Source of the DNA: Capnocytophaga sp. oral taxon 878
GTDB taxonomy: Bacteria > Bacteroidota > Bacteroidia > Flavobacteriales > Flavobacteriaceae
Assembly: GCF_002999135.1 (NCBI RefSeq)
Contig: NZ_CP027229.1
Coordinates: forward strand, 558,001-622,000
Reading direction: 5' to 3'
DNA length: 64,000 nucleotides
Position 1 is the stretch's first letter. Each line of letters opens with the position of its first letter. The translations under genes were made by a program, and so were the position numbers. The notes under the pieces are model-generated. The model was not told the origin of the DNA. It did not search any database and worked only from the letters and a program-made list of their open reading frames with translations. Shown here piece by piece: positions 51,264-61,296 of the stretch.

Positions 51264-54200
51264 TTACACTTCGTGTTCTCCTTTTATTTCATGGTGTTCA
51301 TAATCGGCAATCATTAGCTTTTCATAATCGGTCTTGACATCCTTACCTAAACGCTTGCTTATATTGTCAAAAATCAAGTAAACTAAAGGTACTATAATAA
51401 GTGTAAGGAAAAGTGATGAGATAAGCCCACCAATAATAACAATTGCCAAAGCATTATTAATTTCGGCTCCTGCGCCACTAGCAATAGCCAATGGTATCAT
51501 GCCAGCCACCATAGCTATGGTAGTCATCAAGATAGGTCGTAAGCGGGCGTGATTGGCTTGGATAAGAGCAGTAACAGTATCTTCACCTTCTTCCTTTCGG
51601 TGGTTAGCAAAGTCTACCAACATAATTGCATTTTTAGCTACTAATCCAATAAGCATAATGATACCTAATAGGGTGAATATGTTAAGAGACATATTAGCTA
51701 AACCTAAAGCTAGTAAAGCGCCTATAAAAGATAATGGGATCGAAAATAGTACCACAAATGGACGAGAGAAACTGTTGTACAATACAACCATTACCATATA
51801 TACTAATAAAATAGCAGCAAAAAGTGATACAAATAGAGTTCCAAAACCTTCATCTTGCATTTCTTGATCACCAGAGAACATAAAGTGTACATTAGCAGGT
51901 TTTTCCAAGTTTTTGATCTTATCTTTCCATTCAGATACAATAGTACCAGTAGGTCTACCTACTGATTGAGCCTGTACCGTTACAGAAGGAGATTTGTCAT
52001 AACGCTCTAATTGAGTAGGGCCTGAAGCATAGCTGATAGTTGCAAACTGTGATAATTTTACTTGTTGTCCAGTTTGGTTTAGGAACATCATATTTTCAAT
52101 GTCGTCTATAGATTGACGATTTCCATCTTCAAATAAGATATTAATATCATACTCAGAATCTCCTGTTCGGAATTTACTATCATCATTACCATTAAAAGCT
52201 GTACGCATTGTAACCCCAACAGTAGCAATATTGAGTCCTAACATTGTCATTTTATCGCGGTTGAGTTGTATGTTTATTTCGGGATTACCTGATTCTGATG
52301 TAAGTTTAATTTCGGTTGCTCCATCGATAGTTTTGAGTAATTGAGCAGTTTTCTCAGCATATTCTTGGGCGGCTTCTACATTATCGGAAGTAACAACCAA
52401 GGCAATAGGAGCTTGTTCAGCACCCATCATACCTACAGGCACGGTTTTAACTTTAGCATCAACCAAGTATTGACTTAGTTCTCGTTTTAGTTTTGCAGCA
52501 ATTACATTGGTTGATTCCTCACGTTCCTTTTTATCAATAATTTTTAGCTGTATCTCTGATTTGTAAGCTGTAGAAAGAGAACCTCCCATACCACTAGTAG
52601 ATTGCCCTACCGTCGTAATCATACTTTTAATAAGAGGTTTATCAGTATCATTTACTTTTAGATTGCGAAGATAGTTTTCAGCTTTTTGAGTAATAAAGTT
52701 AGTTTGTTCCAGTGAAGCATCTTTGTTCAGTTCAAATTGTATTAAGAATTTTCCTCTATCCATATTAGGCATAAATTCGGCTCCAATAAATCCTGTAGGA
52801 ATAAGGGAACAAGAACCTGCGAATAAGAAGAATACTAAAATAATAGTTTTCCATTTATTGGCAAATACCCATATTAAGAGGTCTGAAAAGAACTGAGTAA
52901 AACGTTTTAAGCCATTTTCAAATCCTATAGACATTTTACCAAAGAAACTATTAGGATTAGCGTGCTCTAACTTGCCAAAACGAGAGTATAACCAAGGTAC
53001 TACAGTAAATGACATTAAGAGAGATAACATTGTAGCTATAGCTACTGTTAAGCAGAATTCACGTAAGATATTTACCACAATAGAATCGCCTATAGAGATA
53101 GGTACAAAAACTACTACAATTACTAAGGTAATAGCCATTACAGTAAGTACGATTTCTTTGGAACCATCATAGGCAGCACGTACTTTGTTTTTACCCATTT
53201 CCATATGGCGGTGAATGTTCTCTAAAACTACGATAGCGTCATCTACTAAAATACCTACTACCATTGAGAGAGCAACTAAACTCATCAAGTTCAGAGTAAA
53301 ACCAAAGAAATACATACCTATAAAGGCAGCTATTAGTGAAGTAGGAATAGAAACCATAACAATAAGAGCGTTGCGTAAGCTGTGAAGAAAGAAGAACATC
53401 ACTAAAGCTACGAGTACTATGGCTAAAATTAAGTCAAACATTACTGAGTTTGCAGCAGCTAAGGTAAACTCACTAGTATCCTCAGCTAAAAGCATTTTTA
53501 CTCCTTCATTTTTGTAATTTTTCTCTATTTGAGCCATTTTTTTACGAACTAATTCGCTTACTGATACAGCATTAGCATCTGTTTGTTTTAGCACTTGTAA
53601 AAGAAGTGTGTTTTCTTGGTTGATACGAGCTATTTTTTCAGCTTCTTCTTCAGTGTCTTGTACATCAGCGACGTCTGAAAGGCGTATTTCAATACCACTT
53701 TTAGAAGCTAGTGTAAGGTTACGTAGTTGTTCTATATCTTGTATTTTACCCAGCAATCGGATAGAAGTATTATTTTCACGGGTTTTGAGCTTTCCAGCAG
53801 GGATTTCTATATTTGATGCAGCGATAACTTGTTGTACTTGCGCTATTGAAATTCCATAACCTTCTAATTTTCTAGCATCTACACTTACTCGGATCTCACG
53901 TTTGCGACCTCCAATTATATTTACTTGAGCAACTCCAGTTACGCGTGATAGTTCAGGCTGTATTTTTTTATCTACTAAATCATATAACTCTTGTGATGAT
54001 AGATTAGAAGTAACTCCTATAGAAACAATAGGTAAATCTGAAAGAGAGAATTTACTTAATGAAGGTTCTTTTACATCTGTTGGTAAATCAGCTCTAATTG
54101 CATTAATTTTTCGTTGAGCATCATTTAGTGTATTATCTACATTTGCACCATTATTAAGTTGTACTACTACTATAGAAAGGCTTTCATACGAATATGATTG

Positions 54201-54440
54201 TATTTTCTTAATATTTTCCAAAGCGGATACAGCATCCTCAATCTTTTTAGTAACTGTGCTCTCTATTTCAGAGGGAGAAGCACCTGCATATACAGTAGAG
54301 ATAGTTACCACATTAATTTCAAACTTAGGAATAAGTTCATAGTTTAATAGCTTATACGAATAAAAGCCGCCAAGTAAAAGCAGCAAAAGCATCACAATCA
54401 GGATGCTAGGACGTTTAATAGAAAGTTTAATTAAATTCAT
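51264..54440 (-). CDS. RND efflux permease (HAE1/AcrB type)
   Basis: 1058 residues. TM1 lies at 13-32, followed by a first periplasmic loop with the conserved ASPSEIE segment. The proton relay is GILVDDAIVVLENI in TM4, and a second halving with TM7 (FLFAGSCSLIPTGFIGAEFMP) and the pattern IMLIGLVAKNAIMLVDFA in TM10 follows. This is a proton-driven drug/solute exporter of the inner membrane. Operons of this family normally also encode a membrane-fusion protein and a TolC partner; here the neighbours are pdhC and pyrE, so the gene is orphaned. It has its own promoter and terminator. The TolC-type gene at 63186 could be an unlinked partner. Confidence 0.93.
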   Translation of the reverse strand: MNLIKLSIKRPSILIVMLLLLLLGGFYSYKLLNYELIPKFEINVVTISTVYAGASPSEIESTVTKKIEDAVSALENIKKIQSYSYESLSIVVVQLNNGANVDNTLNDAQRKINAIRADLPTDVKEPSLSKFSLSDLPIVSIGVTSNLSSQELYDLVDKKIQPELSRVTGVAQVNIIGGRKREIRVSVDARKLEGYGISIAQVQQVIAASNIEIPAGKLKTRENNTSIRLLGKIQDIEQLRNLTLASKSGIEIRLSDVADVQDTEEEAEKIARINQENTLLLQVLKQTDANAVSVSELVRKKMAQIEKNYKNEGVKMLLAEDTSEFTLAAANSVMFDLILAIVLVALVMFFFLHSLRNALIVMVSIPTSLIAAFIGMYFFGFTLNLMSLVALSMVVGILVDDAIVVLENIHRHMEMGKNKVRAAYDGSKEIVLTVMAITLVIVVVFVPISIGDSIVVNILREFCLTVAIATMLSLLMSFTVVPWLYSRFGKLEHANPNSFFGKMSIGFENGLKRFTQFFSDLLIWVFANKWKTIILVFFLFAGSCSLIPTGFIGAEFMPNMDRGKFLIQFELNKDASLEQTNFITQKAENYLRNLKVNDTDKPLIKSMITTVGQSTSGMGGSLSTAYKSEIQLKIIDKKEREESTNVIAAKLKRELSQYLVDAKVKTVPVGMMGAEQAPIALVVTSDNVEAAQEYAEKTAQLLKTIDGATEIKLTSESGNPEINIQLNRDKMTMLGLNIATVGVTMRTAFNGNDDSKFRTGDSEYDINILFEDGNRQSIDDIENMMFLNQTGQQVKLSQFATISYASGPTQLERYDKSPSVTVQAQSVGRPTGTIVSEWKDKIKNLEKPANVHFMFSGDQEMQDEGFGTLFVSLFAAILLVYMVMVVLYNSFSRPFVVLFSIPLSFIGALLALGLANMSLNIFTLLGIIMLIGLVAKNAIMLVDFANHRKEEGEDTVTALIQANHARLRPILMTTIAMVAGMIPLAIASGAGAEINNALAIVIIGGLISSLFLTLIIVPLVYLIFDNISKRLGKDVKTDYEKLMIADYEHHEIKGEHEV

Positions 54441-54468
54441 TTTGATGTTTCTTCTTCTAAATCGGGCG

Positions 54469-54498
54469 CAAAGGTACGATAAAAAACTTAATAAACAA
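54469..54498 (-). promoter_or_regulatory. Promoter of the RND gene
   Basis: On the minus strand TTG (54498-54496), a 19-nt spacer and TACCTTTG (54476-54469). It lies 29 nt before the ATG at 54440. An imperfect inverted repeat at about 54534-54553 overlaps the upstream side. Confidence 0.7.
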
Positions 54499-54567
54499 AA
54501 AAAGTTTCCTTTAATTCAGTTGAACTCCAATTCCACTTTCAAGTGAAATTGGAGTAGATAATTAAAA

Positions 54568-54598
54568 AAGCCCTAATACTACTTTAGTATTAGGGCTT
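54568..54598 (-). terminator. pdhC terminator
   Basis: A perfect 14-bp stem (54568-54581 with 54585-54598, 3-nt loop) with A-rich sequence beyond it. On the minus strand it lies 26 bp after the pdhC stop. Confidence 0.8.
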
Positions 54599-54624
54599 AA
54601 TATTGTAATTTAGTAATAATGAGG

Positions 54625-56214
54625 CTATGCCAACATAGTTACAGGGTTTTCAATGTAAGTTTTTAGGGTTTGTAGGAATTGAGCTCCTGTAGCCCCATCA
54701 ATAGTGCGGTGGTCGCAAGCAAGAGTAACTTGCATAGTATGACCTACTACTATTTGACCATTTTTTACTATAGGTTTTTCAACAATAGCACCTACTGAAA
54801 GGATAGCTGAGTTAGGCTGATTGATAATAGAAGTAAATACATCTACACCAAACATTCCTAAGTTAGATACAGTGAAAGTACTTCCTTCCATTTCAGCAGG
54901 AGTAAGTTTTTTGTTACGAGCTTTCCCTGCTAAGTCTTTTACTAAAGCACCTATTTGTGTTAAGGTAAGTGTATCAGTGAATTTGATAACAGGTACAACC
55001 AAGCCATCTTCAATAGCAACTGCTACTCCTACATTCACATGTTTGTTGTAAAGGGTTGTATCTCCTTTCCAAGAAGTGTTTACTTGTGGGTGTTTTTTAA
55101 GAGCCATAGCGCAAGCTTTTACTACCATATCATTGAATGATATCTTAGTATCAGGTAAGTTATTAATTTGGGCACGTGATTCCATTGCACTATCCATATT
55201 AATTTCTATAGCCAAATAGTAATGAGGAGCAGTAAATTTAGATTCTGCCAAACGTTTAGCTATAGTTTTGCGCATTTGAGAATTCTTCATCTCTTCAGTT
55301 GCTTCTACGCCTACAGGAATTACTGTTGGGATGGCAGGACTTGTTGAAGCTGTAGCTGCTGCCGCTTTAGTACTTGGAGTAAAGTTTTCTATATCTTTCT
55401 TTACAATACGTCCATTTTCTCCACTTCCTTTTACTTCATTAAGGTTAATACCTTTATCTTGAGCAATTTTCTTAGCCAAAGGTGAAGCAAATACACGGTC
55501 ATTTGCATTAGTTATTGGAGCAGCAGCTAAAGCTGCTGTTTCAGCAGGTTTGCTTTCAGCTTTAGGTGCTGATGCAGCAGGAGTACCTCCTTGCAAACCA
55601 GCTAATATAGTATTTACATCAGTACCAGCAGGACCTATGATAGCTAGTAATGAATCTACTGAAGCACTTTCGCCTTCTTTCAGCCCAATATAAAGCAAGG
55701 TACCAGCATAGAACGATTCAAATTCCATAGTAGCTTTATCTGTTTCTATTTCAGCTAAAATATCACCTTCCTTTACAGAGTCACCTACTTTTTTAAGCCA
55801 AGAAGCTACAGTACCTTCAGTCATAGTATCACTAAGGCGAGGCATAGTAACAATTTCTACACCAGCAGGTATAGCTGCTGTAGGGGTAGCAGTAGTTGCT
55901 GATTGTGTTGGTTCAGGTGTAGTTGCAGAGGCAATTGCAGGAGCTCCTCCACCTATAAGAGCTGATATATCTTCTCCTTCTTTACCAATGATAGCTAAAA
56001 GAGTGTCAACTTTGGCCCCTTCACCTTCTTGTAATCCTATGTATAATAAGGTACCTTTGTGAAATGATTCAAACTCCATCGTAGCTTTGTCGGTTTCAAT
56101 CTCAGCTAAGATATCACCTTCATTTACTTTATCTCCTATTTTTTTAAGCCACTTTGCTACAACGCCTTCTTCCATAGTGTCGCTGAGGCGTGGCATAGTA
56201 ATAATTTCTGCCAT
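54625..56214 (-). CDS. pdhC: Pyruvate dehydrogenase E2 (dihydrolipoyl acetyltransferase)
   Basis: Transfers acetyl groups from E1 to CoA. 529 residues with two almost identical lipoyl domains (lipoyl Lys43 and Lys160, both in IETDKATMEFESF), an Ala/Pro-rich linker, the peripheral subunit-binding domain at about 238-278 (FASPLAKKIAQDKGINL) and the catalytic domain ending in CDHRTIDGA (His502, Asp506). The two lipoyl regions are also alike in DNA. It is 37 bp after pdhA, so one transcript is likely. No E1-beta gene is adjacent; it must lie elsewhere or in a separate unit. Confidence 0.95.
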   Translation of the reverse strand: MAEIITMPRLSDTMEEGVVAKWLKKIGDKVNEGDILAEIETDKATMEFESFHKGTLLYIGLQEGEGAKVDTLLAIIGKEGEDISALIGGGAPAIASATTPEPTQSATTATPTAAIPAGVEIVTMPRLSDTMTEGTVASWLKKVGDSVKEGDILAEIETDKATMEFESFYAGTLLYIGLKEGESASVDSLLAIIGPAGTDVNTILAGLQGGTPAASAPKAESKPAETAALAAAPITNANDRVFASPLAKKIAQDKGINLNEVKGSGENGRIVKKDIENFTPSTKAAAATASTSPAIPTVIPVGVEATEEMKNSQMRKTIAKRLAESKFTAPHYYLAIEINMDSAMESRAQINNLPDTKISFNDMVVKACAMALKKHPQVNTSWKGDTTLYNKHVNVGVAVAIEDGLVVPVIKFTDTLTLTQIGALVKDLAGKARNKKLTPAEMEGSTFTVSNLGMFGVDVFTSIINQPNSAILSVGAIVEKPIVKNGQIVVGHTMQVTLACDHRTIDGATGAQFLQTLKTYIENPVTMLA

Positions 56215-56251
56215 TTATGTTGTTATGTTTAAATTAATGTTTTATTTCAAA

Positions 56252-57250
56252 TTATAATCTATTGGGCAAGAAAGGATAGTTTTCTTGCTCATATACAGTA
56301 TCGTACATAATGTGAGTTTCAGGGTAAGGAGATTCCTCAGCAAATCTTTCACATTCAGCTACATGTTCTTTTACTCGCTCTTCAATAGCATCAAGTTCAG
56401 CATCAGTAGCATACCCTTTTTTCTTAATTACTTTAAGTACATTAGTAATAGGATCATTTTCTTTGTGTTTTTCTACTTCTTCTTTAGTGCGATAGTGTTG
56501 AGCGTCCGACATTGAGTGTCCACGATAACGATAAGTACGAATATCAAGTAAGGTAGGCCCTTCACCTTTTCGTGCACGTTCTATAGCCTCATAAACTGCT
56601 TCAGCTACTGTCTCAGGGTGCATGCCATCTACAGCTTGGCAAGGCATTTCATAACCTAAGCCCAATTTCCAAATATCTACATGGTTTGCAGTCCTTTCAA
56701 CTGATGTACCCATAGCATAGTGGTTGTTTTCCACAATGAACACTACTGGTAATTTCCAAAGCATTGCCATATTTAAAGTTTCGTGAAAAGCGCCTTGTCT
56801 TACTGCACCATCTCCCATAAAGGTAAGAGTAACAGCTTCACGGTTAAAATACTTATCAGCAAAAGCTAACCCAGCACCTAAAGCTATTTGTCCTCCTACA
56901 ATACCATGACCACCATAAAAATGATGTTCTTTCGAAAAGATGTGCATAGAGCCTCCCAAACCATGTGAAGTACCTGTAGCTTTACCATAAAGCTCAGCCA
57001 TAATACGCTTAGGATCTACACCCAAACCTATAGGGTGTACGTGGCATCGGTAAGAGGTAATAATTTTATCCTTGCTCAAGTCCATAGCATGCAAGCAGCC
57101 AGCAGCTACTGCTTCTTGTCCGTTGTACAAGTGTAAGAAACCTCTTACTTTTTGCTGAATGTAAACAGCGGCAAGTTTATCTTCAAACTTCCTCCAAAAA
57201 AGCATGTCCTCGTACCACTTAAGGTACACTTCCTTATCAAATTTTTTCAT
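56252..57250 (-). CDS. pdhA: Pyruvate dehydrogenase E1 component, alpha subunit
   Basis: TPP-dependent decarboxylase subunit. 332 residues. The TPP motif GDG...NN is seen as MGDGAVRQGAFHETLNMA...ENNHYAMGTS (about 167-205). YRCHVHPIG and SMHIFSKEHHFYGGHGIVGGQ near the start, and the loop RTYRYRGHSMSD, are typical. It is E1-alpha and needs an E1-beta subunit not found here. First of a two-gene unit with pdhC. Upstream, CACCTTTG on the minus strand at 57366-57359 with a TTG 20 nt before it is a possible, one-base-off promoter. Confidence 0.94.
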   Translation of the reverse strand: MKKFDKEVYLKWYEDMLFWRKFEDKLAAVYIQQKVRGFLHLYNGQEAVAAGCLHAMDLSKDKIITSYRCHVHPIGLGVDPKRIMAELYGKATGTSHGLGGSMHIFSKEHHFYGGHGIVGGQIALGAGLAFADKYFNREAVTLTFMGDGAVRQGAFHETLNMAMLWKLPVVFIVENNHYAMGTSVERTANHVDIWKLGLGYEMPCQAVDGMHPETVAEAVYEAIERARKGEGPTLLDIRTYRYRGHSMSDAQHYRTKEEVEKHKENDPITNVLKVIKKKGYATDAELDAIEERVKEHVAECERFAEESPYPETHIMYDTVYEQENYPFLPNRL

Positions 57251-57409
57251 TTGTTTTTATGTATATAAATAAAAGTCTAAAATATTTCTCTTAGTTTAAA
57301 GCGTTGATTTTAAATAGATTAACTTTTCGTAGTCTCTAAAACACTCTAAAAATATTTGCAAAGGTGCAAAAAAAATATCACCTAGCCAAAAATATTTGAA
57401 AAAAAATAT

Positions 57410-57417
57410 TACCTTTG
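57410..57417 (+). promoter_or_regulatory. Possible promoter of the hexosaminidase gene (-7 box)
   Basis: TACCTTTG, 27-35 nt before the ATG at 57445, matches the -7 consensus. The nearest TTG is only 11 nt away, so the -33 element is degenerate or the site is used with an activator. Confidence 0.45.
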
Positions 57418-57444
57418 TCCCATTAATTTAAATTATTAAATGTA

Positions 57445-59784
57445 ATGAAGATGAAATTAACTTCCGCACTTTTGTTATTGATGACAATGATTTCGTGCAA
57501 GTCAACAACTACCAATGAGGGGGCTAGTACAGCTAATTATCAGGTAATTCCTACTCCTCAGTCCATCACTAACCCTCAAACCAATGCTTCTAAGCCTTTT
57601 GAGCTTACTGCAAACACCAAAATTACCTACCCAAAAGCTAATGCTGATTTGCAACGTTATGCTGGTTTTTTACAAGATTACATTAAAAAGCAAACTGGCA
57701 TTGAGGTAAAAACCTCACTAGCTCAAGGTGATGAAACTAATACTATCGCCTTAGAACAAAACTATAACCATACCAATACTGAGGCTTACCAAGTGAATGT
57801 TACCTCTAATAACATTTCTATCAATGGAGCAACTAAAGCAGGTACTTTTTATGGCATTCAGTTCCTACGAAAAGCCATCCCTGCTGAGAAAACTAAAAAA
57901 GTACTCTTCCCTTCTGTTCAAGTCAATGATTATCCGTATTTTGCTTATCGTGGCGGACACTTGGACAGCTCACGCCACTTCTTCTCTGCCGACTCAGTGC
58001 GTATATTCATTGATATGCTTGCTTTGCATAATATGAATAAATTCCATTGGCACCTTACTGATGACCAAGGTTGGCGTTTGGAGTCAAAAAAATACCCTCA
58101 ACTTACTGTTATAGGCTCTAATCGCAGCCAAACTATGGTAAATAAACAATGGGATACTTTTGATGGCAAACCTCATGGTGGTTTTTATACTCAAGAGCAA
58201 ATTAAAGAGCTTGTAAAATATGCTGCAGATCGTAATATTACCATTATTCCTGAAATTGACCTTCCTGGTCACATGGTAGCTGTATTAGCTACTTATCCTA
58301 ATTTAGGTTGTACAGGAGGCCCTTATAAAGTACGTGAAACTTGGGGTATTGCTGAAGAAGTTCTTTGTGCTGGTAATCCAGAAACTTATGACTTTATTAA
58401 GAATATATTAGAAGAAGTAACCGAACTATTCCCTTCAGACTATATTCATATTGGCGGTGATGAATGTCCAAAAGTAAGTTGGAAAAAATGCCCTAAATGT
58501 CAAGCTAAAATTAAAGAACTCGGTATTAAAGGTGATGAAAAACACTCAGCCGAAGAATATCTTCAAAGTCATGTAATTACTTTTGCTGAAAATGTGTTAG
58601 CTGCAAAAGGAAGAAAAATGATTGGTTGGGACGAAATCCTTGAAGGAGGCTTAGCTCCTAATGCCACAGTAATGTCTTGGAGAGGTATCAAAGGAGCTAT
58701 TGAGGCTGCTAAGTCAGGTCACGATGCTATTATGACTCCTATGGCTTATTGCTATTTTGATTTTTACCAAAGCGATAACGTAAAAGAAGAACCTCTTGCT
58801 ATAGGAGGCTATGTACCTGTAGAACGTGTTTACTCATTTAACCCTTATCCTGATGCACTTACTCCTGAACAAAATAAACATATCTTAGGAGTACAAGCTA
58901 ATATCTGGACAGAGTATATGAAAACCTTCAAACATGTTCAATATATGGCTCTGCCTCGTTACGCAGCTTTGTCTGAAGTGCAATGGTTGGCACCAGGTCA
59001 TACTAAAGATTATCCCCAGTTTTTACAAAAACTATTGCGACTTATCAAAATCTATCAGTTAGAAGGTTATAATTATGCAAAACATATCTTTAACCTTCGT
59101 GGTGAAGTAAAGCCAGAGGTAGGCAATATACAAGTAACCCTTTCTTGCTTACAAGATACACCTATTTATTATACTACTGATGGAGTTGAACCTACTAAAA
59201 ACTCTAATGTATATAAAGAACCTTTAAGATTTAACCAAACTACTGATCTCAAAGCTAAAGTATTCGGATCAGAAGGTGAAAGTTCTTTTGTACGTCAGTT
59301 CTCTTTTAATAAAGCCACAGTATGTCCTATCGAGTTTCTTAGCAAGCCTACTCAAAATTATACTTTTGACGGAGCTATTACTTTAGTTGATGGCAGAAAA
59401 GGAGGTACTAATTTTGGGTCAGGTGAATGGTTAGGCTTTAGTCAAGCTCCTTGTGAAGTAGTAATTACTCTAAACAATAATACTCCTGTAAAAGAAGTAA
59501 AATTTAATGCTCTTATTGATACAGGTAGTTGGGTTTATCCTCCTACTCAATTTGAAGTATTAGGCTCAAAAGATGGTAAAACCTATGAAACTCTTGCAAA
59601 AGAAAATTATAAAATGCTTAAAGAGTCTTTCAAAGGAATTAAAACCTACAGCCTTTCATTTTCAGAAAAAGAAGTTACCTACTTAAAGGTAAAAATAAGT
59701 GAAGTAAATAAAATACCTGCTTTCCACAAAGATGCAGCCGGCAAACCAGGTTTCTTATTTATTGATGAAATTGAAGTAAATTAA
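57445..59784 (+). CDS. Beta-N-acetylhexosaminidase lipoprotein (GH20)
   Basis: Removes terminal GlcNAc or GalNAc from glycans. 779 residues. A lipoprotein signal (MTMISCKS, Cys18) places it on a membrane, possibly on the cell surface. The GH20 N-terminal domain covers about 32-160. The catalytic barrel starts at YRGGHLDSSRHF, with HWHLTDDQGWR (201-211) and the Asp-Glu pair in HIGGDEC (D339, E340). Near 540-610 a short beta region reads like a chitobiase C-terminal domain (YYTTDGVEPT), and the last 140 residues look like an F5/8-type carbohydrate-binding domain. With the sialidase at 25707 it fits stepwise trimming of host glycans. Confidence 0.93.
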   Translation: MKMKLTSALLLLMTMISCKSTTTNEGASTANYQVIPTPQSITNPQTNASKPFELTANTKITYPKANADLQRYAGFLQDYIKKQTGIEVKTSLAQGDETNTIALEQNYNHTNTEAYQVNVTSNNISINGATKAGTFYGIQFLRKAIPAEKTKKVLFPSVQVNDYPYFAYRGGHLDSSRHFFSADSVRIFIDMLALHNMNKFHWHLTDDQGWRLESKKYPQLTVIGSNRSQTMVNKQWDTFDGKPHGGFYTQEQIKELVKYAADRNITIIPEIDLPGHMVAVLATYPNLGCTGGPYKVRETWGIAEEVLCAGNPETYDFIKNILEEVTELFPSDYIHIGGDECPKVSWKKCPKCQAKIKELGIKGDEKHSAEEYLQSHVITFAENVLAAKGRKMIGWDEILEGGLAPNATVMSWRGIKGAIEAAKSGHDAIMTPMAYCYFDFYQSDNVKEEPLAIGGYVPVERVYSFNPYPDALTPEQNKHILGVQANIWTEYMKTFKHVQYMALPRYAALSEVQWLAPGHTKDYPQFLQKLLRLIKIYQLEGYNYAKHIFNLRGEVKPEVGNIQVTLSCLQDTPIYYTTDGVEPTKNSNVYKEPLRFNQTTDLKAKVFGSEGESSFVRQFSFNKATVCPIEFLSKPTQNYTFDGAITLVDGRKGGTNFGSGEWLGFSQAPCEVVITLNNNTPVKEVKFNALIDTGSWVYPPTQFEVLGSKDGKTYETLAKENYKMLKESFKGIKTYSLSFSEKEVTYLKVKISEVNKIPAFHKDAAGKPGFLFIDEIEVN

Positions 59785-59804
59785 GATTTGCTAATTATTA
59801 ATTG

Positions 59805-59840
59805 AAAAAGGTGCCCTGATGAATTTCAGGGCACCTTTTT
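59805..59840 (+). terminator. Hexosaminidase terminator
   Basis: A perfect 15-bp stem (59805-59819 with 59826-59840, 6-nt loop) ending in a T-run, 21 bp after the stop. Confidence 0.9.
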
Positions 59841-60038
59841 TATTCTCTATATATGTTGTATCATATATAATAAGTCCTTCTTCTTTAATTTAAGCACAAT
59901 AAGTTGTACTAATTAAATCTCAGATCTTAAAGTTTAGTAAATAAATACAACTTATTATTTTCTTTCAAAACTACCATTAACAAAGTTTCATTTTACTTGA
60001 AATGTTTAGGTATAATTATTTGTGTTAGGTAATTTTAT

Positions 60039-61184
60039 CTAATACAAAATACTCCTATCTACATCTTGCAGGTTTCTATGTCCAGAGAAAGCCATAGTTG
60101 TATCCATTTCGTCATATAATATCTGTAAGGCACGAGTCACTCCATCTTCACCATAAGCTCCCAAACCATATACAGGAGCGCGTCCTAACATTATACCACG
60201 AGCCCCCAATGCCCATGCTTTCAGCATATTCTGTCCTGTATAGAATCCAGAATCTATCCACACTTCAGTTTGGCTACCTACAGCACTCACAATATCGGGC
60301 AAAGCTTTGATAGTAGAAATAGTATCATCCATTTGTCGTCCTCCATGATTAGAAACAATAATAGCATCTGCCCCATATTTCACTGCCTCCATTGCATCTT
60401 CAGGGGTCATAATACCTTTTAAGATGATAGGTCCTCCCCATAGTTCTTTAATATCAGCTATATCTTTCCAGCTAAGGCTAGGGTCAAACTGTTCTTTTGT
60501 CCATGATGATAAAGATGATAAATCCGATACATTCTTAGCATGTCCTGCAATATTGCGGAATGTCCACCTGCGGTTACCTAATACATACCGCAAGCCCCAA
60601 GGAATTTTTGTCGATAAGTTAATAAGGTTCGGAATCGTGAATTTAGGCGGAGTAGAAAGACCATTCTTAATATCTCTATGCCTGTTACCCAACACCTGTA
60701 AGTCCACAGTAATCATTAAGGCCGAACATTTAGCTTCTTTAGCCCTCCTTATCAAGTCACGCATAAACTCACGATCACGCATCACATATAACTGAAACCA
60801 AAAAGGTTCCACACCCGCCTCTACCAAGTCCTCAATAGAGCAGATAGACATTGTCGAAAGTGTAAATGGAATACCAAACTTCTGGGCAGCACGAGCCATA
60901 TGTATTTCACCATCTGCCCACATCATCCCCATAAAACCCACAGGGGCTGTCATAGCAGGAAACTTCACCTTTTGTCCCAAAAGGGTAGTTTCAAGGCTAC
61001 GGTTATCCATATCCACCAATACACGTTGTTTGAATTTAATATCGTTAAAGTCAGTAACATTCTGGCGATAAGTAGCTTCTGTCCATGAACCGGTATCTAC
61101 ATATTCATAAAACATTTTAGGAACATTGCGTTTGCATACTATCCGCAAGTCCTCAATATTAGTCATTTTTGATAAATCTCTCAT
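60039..61184 (-). CDS. FMN-dependent alpha-hydroxy-acid dehydrogenase (LldD-like)
   Basis: Oxidises an L-2-hydroxy acid, most likely L-lactate, to the 2-oxo acid. 381 residues. Conserved residues of the family: Tyr133 in FQLYVM, Asp161 in ITVDLQVLGNR, Lys256 in ILKGI, and the catalytic His280 and Arg283 in SNHGGRQMD. The FMN phosphate-binding region is WIDSGFYTGQN...ALGARGIMLGR. Lactate use via a quinone-linked enzyme suits a host-associated bacterium. The substrate cannot be read from sequence; oxidase or mandelate-type activity is possible. Monocistronic with its own promoter. Confidence 0.9.
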   Translation of the reverse strand: MRDLSKMTNIEDLRIVCKRNVPKMFYEYVDTGSWTEATYRQNVTDFNDIKFKQRVLVDMDNRSLETTLLGQKVKFPAMTAPVGFMGMMWADGEIHMARAAQKFGIPFTLSTMSICSIEDLVEAGVEPFWFQLYVMRDREFMRDLIRRAKEAKCSALMITVDLQVLGNRHRDIKNGLSTPPKFTIPNLINLSTKIPWGLRYVLGNRRWTFRNIAGHAKNVSDLSSLSSWTKEQFDPSLSWKDIADIKELWGGPIILKGIMTPEDAMEAVKYGADAIIVSNHGGRQMDDTISTIKALPDIVSAVGSQTEVWIDSGFYTGQNMLKAWALGARGIMLGRAPVYGLGAYGEDGVTRALQILYDEMDTTMAFSGHRNLQDVDRSILY

Positions 61185-61208
61185 ATAAGTTTCTTTTAGT
61201 TATTGATG

Positions 61209-61238
61209 CAAATGTAGGAAATAATTTTTAAACAACAA
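61209..61238 (-). promoter_or_regulatory. Promoter of the LldD-like gene
   Basis: On the minus strand TTG (61238-61236), a 19-nt spacer and TACATTTG (61216-61209), 25 nt before the ATG at 61184. Confidence 0.7.
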
Positions 61239-61296
61239 AAAAGATTTTAAAGTTAATATCCCACCACTCCCACCACCTCCCAGCTATCCCCTACGA

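Noticed and set aside
54534..54553. Second terminator upstream of the RND gene
   Set aside because: The inverted repeat has a mismatch, no T-run and lies beyond the stronger pdhC terminator.
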